Assembly: GCA_918797485.1 (NCBI GenBank)
Contig: CAKKNE010000008.1
Coordinates: 1 to 39,373, forward strand
DNA: 39,373 nt
Source: Pelagomonas calceolata
Taxonomy: Eukaryota > Sar > Pelagophyceae > Pelagomonadales > Pelagomonadaceae
Reading direction: 5' to 3'
Below the pieces are notes generated by a model. It had not been told where the DNA came from. It worked only from the letters and a program-made list of their open reading frames with translations, and ran no database searches. Each line of letters begins with the position of its first letter. Position 1 is the stretch's first letter. This document shows, piece after piece, positions 36,592 to 39,373 of the stretch. A program made the translations under genes and the position numbers.

Positions 36592-38076
36592 ATGTTGTTT
36601 GTAAACTTATTTGAAAACGATTTTAAGCTTTTTTTACCGGAGTTTTTTCTTGTTACTGCTATTCTGACAATCGTTTTATACGGTTCCTTTTATAGTGTAT
36701 CAAGAGAACATAATTATCCTCTAATCAATGTTTCAACTTGTTGGGCCAGTGTTTTTACATTAGTGAATACTTTTTTTTTAATCGTGTTTACTAGAGACGT
36801 TTCAGGAATAATCTTCAATGGAACCTTTATTTGTGACTTACTTTCCCAAAATTCCAAGTTGTTTATTATCGCAGCAACCATAGTGTGCTTGTTAATAAGT
36901 CTTCCATATATTCGAAATTATAAGGTTAATTCTTTTGAATACTTTTTATTAATCTTGTTAAGTGTTTTTGGTTTAATGCTTTTATGCAGTTCTTTTGATT
37001 TAATTTCTGTGTACTTAGCAATTGAATTGCAAAGTTTGTGTTTATACGTTTTGGCTGCTTTTAATAGGGAGTCTGCGTATTCTACCGAAGCAGGACTAAA
37101 ATATTTTATTTTAGGTGCTTTCGCTTCAGGTCTTCTTCTTTTTGGTATTTCTATAATTTATGGTTTTACTGGAACAACTAATTTTGAAGATCTTCACATG
37201 CTTTTTGCTCTTGATACGGAAAACCAGCGTGCGATACAAACTGGTCTTATTTTTATAAGTTGTGCCTTCTTGTTTAAAATGGCGGCTAGCCCTTTTCATG
37301 TGTGGTCTCCGGATGTATACGATGGTGCTCCGCTAAACAGCACAATTTTTTTTGCGGTGGTTCCAAAGATTGCTTTAATAGTTATCTTTTTGAGACTTTT
37401 CGTTTTTTGTTTCGGGACCCAACCAGATTATTGGCAGTACTTAGTTTCTTTTTGTGCTGTTGCTTCTGTAGTTACAGGATCTTTTTTAGCATTGAAACAA
37501 CGTAAAATAAAGCGCCTCTTGGCTTATAGCTCTATAGGACATGTTGGTTATATTCTGATAGCATTATCGTCAGGAAGTTTGGAAGGGTTTCATGCTTCCG
37601 TTATTTACATTGTTACCTATATGCTAATGAGTGTAGGTATTTGGTCTGTCACCAGTTGTTTAGAAAGGGAACATCCTACAAAGCGCACGAGAACCCTTAC
37701 AGATTTAGCTATGATTTCTAAATCTAATCCGGTGCTCGCTTTTAGTACTTCCATTTTATTGTTCTCAATGGCGGGTGTTCCCCCACTAGCAGGTTTTTAT
37801 GCGAAGTTTTGCGTGTTTTTAGCCTCCATTAATGCTTCTATGTATGTTTGTTCTATTATAATTATATTAGCCAGTGTGGTGTCTACGTATTACTACATAC
37901 GCCTAATAAAAACGGTTTACTTTGAAAAGATCACGACTAAGGTTTTTTATAAGCCTATATCAAAAGAAATTTCTTTAGTATTAGGCTTTTCTTTTTTCTT
38001 CACTTTCTTTTTATTCGTTAACCCAAACTTATTGTGGTTGATTACCTATGAAATGGTTCTGTGTGTTGTACAATAA
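36592..38076 (+). CDS. nad2: NADH dehydrogenase subunit 2
   Basis: Antiporter-like proton-pumping subunit of complex I. The 494-residue product has about fourteen membrane segments. Motifs are YLAIELQSLCLYVLAAFNRE (near residue 140), the helix KYFILGAFASGLLLFG, FKMAASPFHVWSPDVYDGAP (near 223-242) with its conserved Lys, and KRLLAYSSIGHVGYIL. It follows the CAU tRNA and is followed after 88 bases by a frameshifted ORF. Confidence 0.97.
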   Translation: MLFVNLFENDFKLFLPEFFLVTAILTIVLYGSFYSVSREHNYPLINVSTCWASVFTLVNTFFLIVFTRDVSGIIFNGTFICDLLSQNSKLFIIAATIVCLLISLPYIRNYKVNSFEYFLLILLSVFGLMLLCSSFDLISVYLAIELQSLCLYVLAAFNRESAYSTEAGLKYFILGAFASGLLLFGISIIYGFTGTTNFEDLHMLFALDTENQRAIQTGLIFISCAFLFKMAASPFHVWSPDVYDGAPLNSTIFFAVVPKIALIVIFLRLFVFCFGTQPDYWQYLVSFCAVASVVTGSFLALKQRKIKRLLAYSSIGHVGYILIALSSGSLEGFHASVIYIVTYMLMSVGIWSVTSCLEREHPTKRTRTLTDLAMISKSNPVLAFSTSILLFSMAGVPPLAGFYAKFCVFLASINASMYVCSIIIILASVVSTYYYIRLIKTVYFEKITTKVFYKPISKEISLVLGFSFFFTFFLFVNPNLLWLITYEMVLCVVQ

Positions 38077-38138
38077 TTTGAAACCCCCTGATCTTTTGTT
38101 GACCTTTCATTTTAAAAGTTAACTAAAGATAGTGTTAT

Positions 38139-38185
38139 TTTCATATAATTAGTACACACCTACAATGTTTTTAAATGTAGTTTTT
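38139..38185 (+). promoter_or_regulatory. shared leader and start block of nad5 and the ORF at 38165
   Basis: 40 of 47 bases match 5655-5701 around the nad5 start, including AATTAGTACACAC 9-21 bases upstream of the ATG and the codons for M-[YF]-L-N-[IV]-V-F. A shorter AATTAGTAC occurs before nad1. It may be a shared translation or transcription signal or a duplicated gene start. Confidence 0.55.
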
Positions 38186-38801
38186 ATGGTAATTGTAGCC
38201 TCAGTATTGGCAAGTATTTTTGTTATATACATGGATTTGAAGGACAGCGTGCTAGCAGCCTACTCAACCATCAGTCTAGCATCTCTTTGTAATTGGCTAG
38301 TTAAAAAAAACCATTACGGAGATCACGATCGGTCTACGACGAGGCATTTTATTGTTTATCATTGCCGAAATAATTTTCATAGTACCCTTTATAGAAGGAG
38401 CAATTGTTTCTAGACTGTTCGAACCAGTCTTTCAATGGTTCTCTGCTATGTTATTATCGTCCGGAGAGATAATGTCAGTTTTTAATATTAATGATTTGGG
38501 TGGACTCCAAGATTATCACAAAATTATCTTTTTTTGTGTTGCTTTACATTTTTCCGCAATAGTTATTATTAAGTGGCTTAATTCAGCGACACTGGGAGCA
38601 ACAAAAACCTATTCCATAATCGGATTAGTCTTAATTCTTACAGTGTTTTTAATCGTAAATATGAATGGATTTGAAGAATTGATTTCGATAGCAGTGTGTT
38701 CCCCTATGGATTTTCCAATTTCTGGGGTAGGACCCGCTTTTATCGCCGTATTCATCTTTCTATCGATAACAGTCTCTCCCATGAAAGAAGTCATTATATA
38801 A
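38165..38801 (+). CDS. membrane protein ORF with a frameshift, possibly a divergent cox3-like or unknown gene
   Basis: Two frames together form one hydrophobic protein of about 211 residues. The first runs from ATG 38165 in a family-like start MFLNVVFMVI; the second is open from 38301, just after an in-frame TAG, to 38801. The switch fits a run of eight A at 38303-38310: one A fewer joins the frames. The joined region reads ..VKKTITEITIGLRRGILL, then FIIAEIIF, recalling cox3 [17 protein letters not shown], and later IIGLVL...F...FE recalling cox3 FIGLVL...F...FEYY. About six membrane segments are predicted by eye. The conserved FWAFFH and WHFVD motifs of cox3 are missing. It is either a diverged cox3 relative, an unrelated unknown gene, or a decaying copy; the frameshift may be an assembly error, RNA-level slippage or a real break. 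Confidence 0.5.
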
Positions 38802-38847
38802 GTTAAGTTATTCTAAAAAATACTCACAGAAGCCTAAAAGAAAGTAT

Positions 38848-38920
38848 TGAGTATATTGGGATTTGAACCCAAGACCCGCGGATTAAAAGTCCGATGCTCT
38901 ACCAGCTGAGCTATATACTC
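38848..38920 (-). tRNA. trnK: tRNA-Lys (UUU)
   Basis: Acceptor GAGTATA pairs with TATACTC; anticodon loop CTTTTAA gives UUU. It is the last gene of the short minus-strand tRNA block and faces the ORF at 38165-38801. Confidence 0.94.
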
Positions 38921-38922
38921 TT

Positions 38923-38942
38923 AAAGCGAAAGACTTCGCTTT
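38923..38942 (-). terminator. 8-bp hairpin between trnQ and trnK
   Basis: AAAGCGAA pairs with TTCGCTTT around a 4-base loop, just 5' of trnK on its strand. It may aid tRNA processing; this is inferred from position. Confidence 0.35.
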
Positions 38943-39008
38943 TTCGTATAGAGAATAATACTATGCGTTTATTAAGAGTGTCCCTGAAACATTAACTCTT
39001 TCTAGATT

Positions 39009-39080
39009 CTGGAATGAAAGGATTCGAACCTTTGAATGCCCGCACCAAAAACGGATGCCTTTCCACTTGGCTACACTCCA
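39009..39080 (-). tRNA. trnQ: tRNA-Gln (UUG)
   Basis: Acceptor TGGAGTG pairs with CATTCCA; anticodon loop TTTTGGT gives UUG; discriminator G, as usual for Gln. Confidence 0.94.
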
Positions 39081-39092
39081 AAAAACAAAATT

Positions 39093-39165
39093 CTCCCTAA
39101 GTTGGACTTGAACCAACGACCAAGTGGTTAACAGCCACTTGCTCTACCGGCTGAGCTATTAGAGA
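39093..39165 (-). tRNA. trnN: tRNA-Asn (GUU)
   Basis: Acceptor TCTCTAA pairs with TTAGGGA; anticodon loop CTGTTAA gives GUU; discriminator G. It heads the minus-strand trio trnN-trnQ-trnK. Confidence 0.95.
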
Positions 39166-39373
39166 TTTTTCTTCAATACGATAAAAAAATCGAATCTTTT
39201 GTTAACTTCTATTTTTATCGTGATTACATTTCTAGTTTTAAGCCGTAAAAAAAGCTATAAAATTTCATATAAAGAAGAAAGTGGCTTGCTTGAATTAAAA
39301 AGTAAAATTCTTTTATTCATTTTTTTTCAATATTACTTCTTGTCTTTTTTAATCTTACAAAATTATTTTTTAC
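39166..39373. promoter_or_regulatory. AT-rich spacer upstream of cox1 and trnN
   Basis: If the molecule is circular this 208-base stretch is the divergent spacer between trnN (-) and cox1 (+), so promoters for both are expected. No gene was seen. It holds a small ATACGATAAAAAAATCGAAT hairpin near 39177-39196 and long T tracts. Confidence 0.35.

Noticed and set aside
38352-38801. Independent 149-residue gene starting at TTG 38352
   Set aside because: The frame is open and family-like further upstream to 38301, and joins the frame from 38165 at the A run, so a single split gene is more likely.

Overview
The window looks like a complete mitochondrial genome of a stramenopile (heterokont), most likely an ochrophyte alga or a close relative, linearised at the first base of cox1. 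The evidence is an AT-rich and very compact layout, a full set of respiratory genes (cox1-3, cob, nad1-7, nad4L, nad9, nad11, atp6, atp8, atp9), and a large ribosomal set that keeps bacterial operon order: rpl2-rps19-rps3-rpl16, rpl14-rpl5, rps8-rpl6-rps2-rps4, rps12-rps7 and rps13-rps11. It also has rpl31, a mitochondrial 5S rRNA gene, 24 tRNA or tRNA-like genes, and no tRNA-Thr, a lack that I recall as common in stramenopile mitochondria. The standard code fits: TGA is a stop, as in rps12, and the only tRNA-Trp is CCA. The exact genus cannot be given from sequence alone.

Layout by strand block. 1-9230 (+): cox1, trnI, trnH, nad7, trnS(GCU), rpl14, rpl5, nad1, rps10, trnW, nad5, nad4. 9381-15168 (-): nad9, cob, rpl31, nad6, nad11, cox2 in transcription order. 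15426-17682 (+): cox3, atp6, trnR, trnS(UGA), trnM. 18191-33640 (-): trnF, atp9, a tRNA-like element, rps8, rpl6, rps2, rps4, trnV, trnL(UAA), nad3, rps14, atp8, trnL(UAG), trnG, trnfM, trnC, 23S-type rRNA with a group II intron, trnA, 16S-type rRNA, 5S rRNA, rps13, rps11, trnY, trnE, rpl2, rps19, rps3, rpl16 and an S1-domain ORF. 34849-38801 (+): trnD, trnP, rps12, rps7, nad4L, trn(CAU), nad2 and a frameshifted membrane-protein ORF. 38848-39165 (-): trnN, trnQ, trnK. Divergent points lie at 15169-15425, 33641-34848 and 39166-1. Convergent points lie at 9231-9380, 17683-18190 and 38802-38847.

The genes supply subunits of complexes I, III, IV and V and the mitochondrial ribosome that makes them. 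The missing tRNAs (Thr, and Arg for CGN codons) must be imported or made another way.

The most unusual items are four. First, a near-perfect inverted repeat of about 0.5 kb per arm (33666-34165 and 34248-34699), carrying nested GC-rich and AT-rich hairpins, at a divergent strand switch; it is a candidate replication or transcription origin. Second, a broken or frameshifted membrane-protein ORF after nad2 that faintly resembles cox3 and whose leader nearly matches that of nad5. Third, a tRNA-like gene whose anticodon loop lacks U33. Fourth, a group II intron with an RT-maturase-HNH ORF inserted in the peptidyl-transferase core of the large rRNA.
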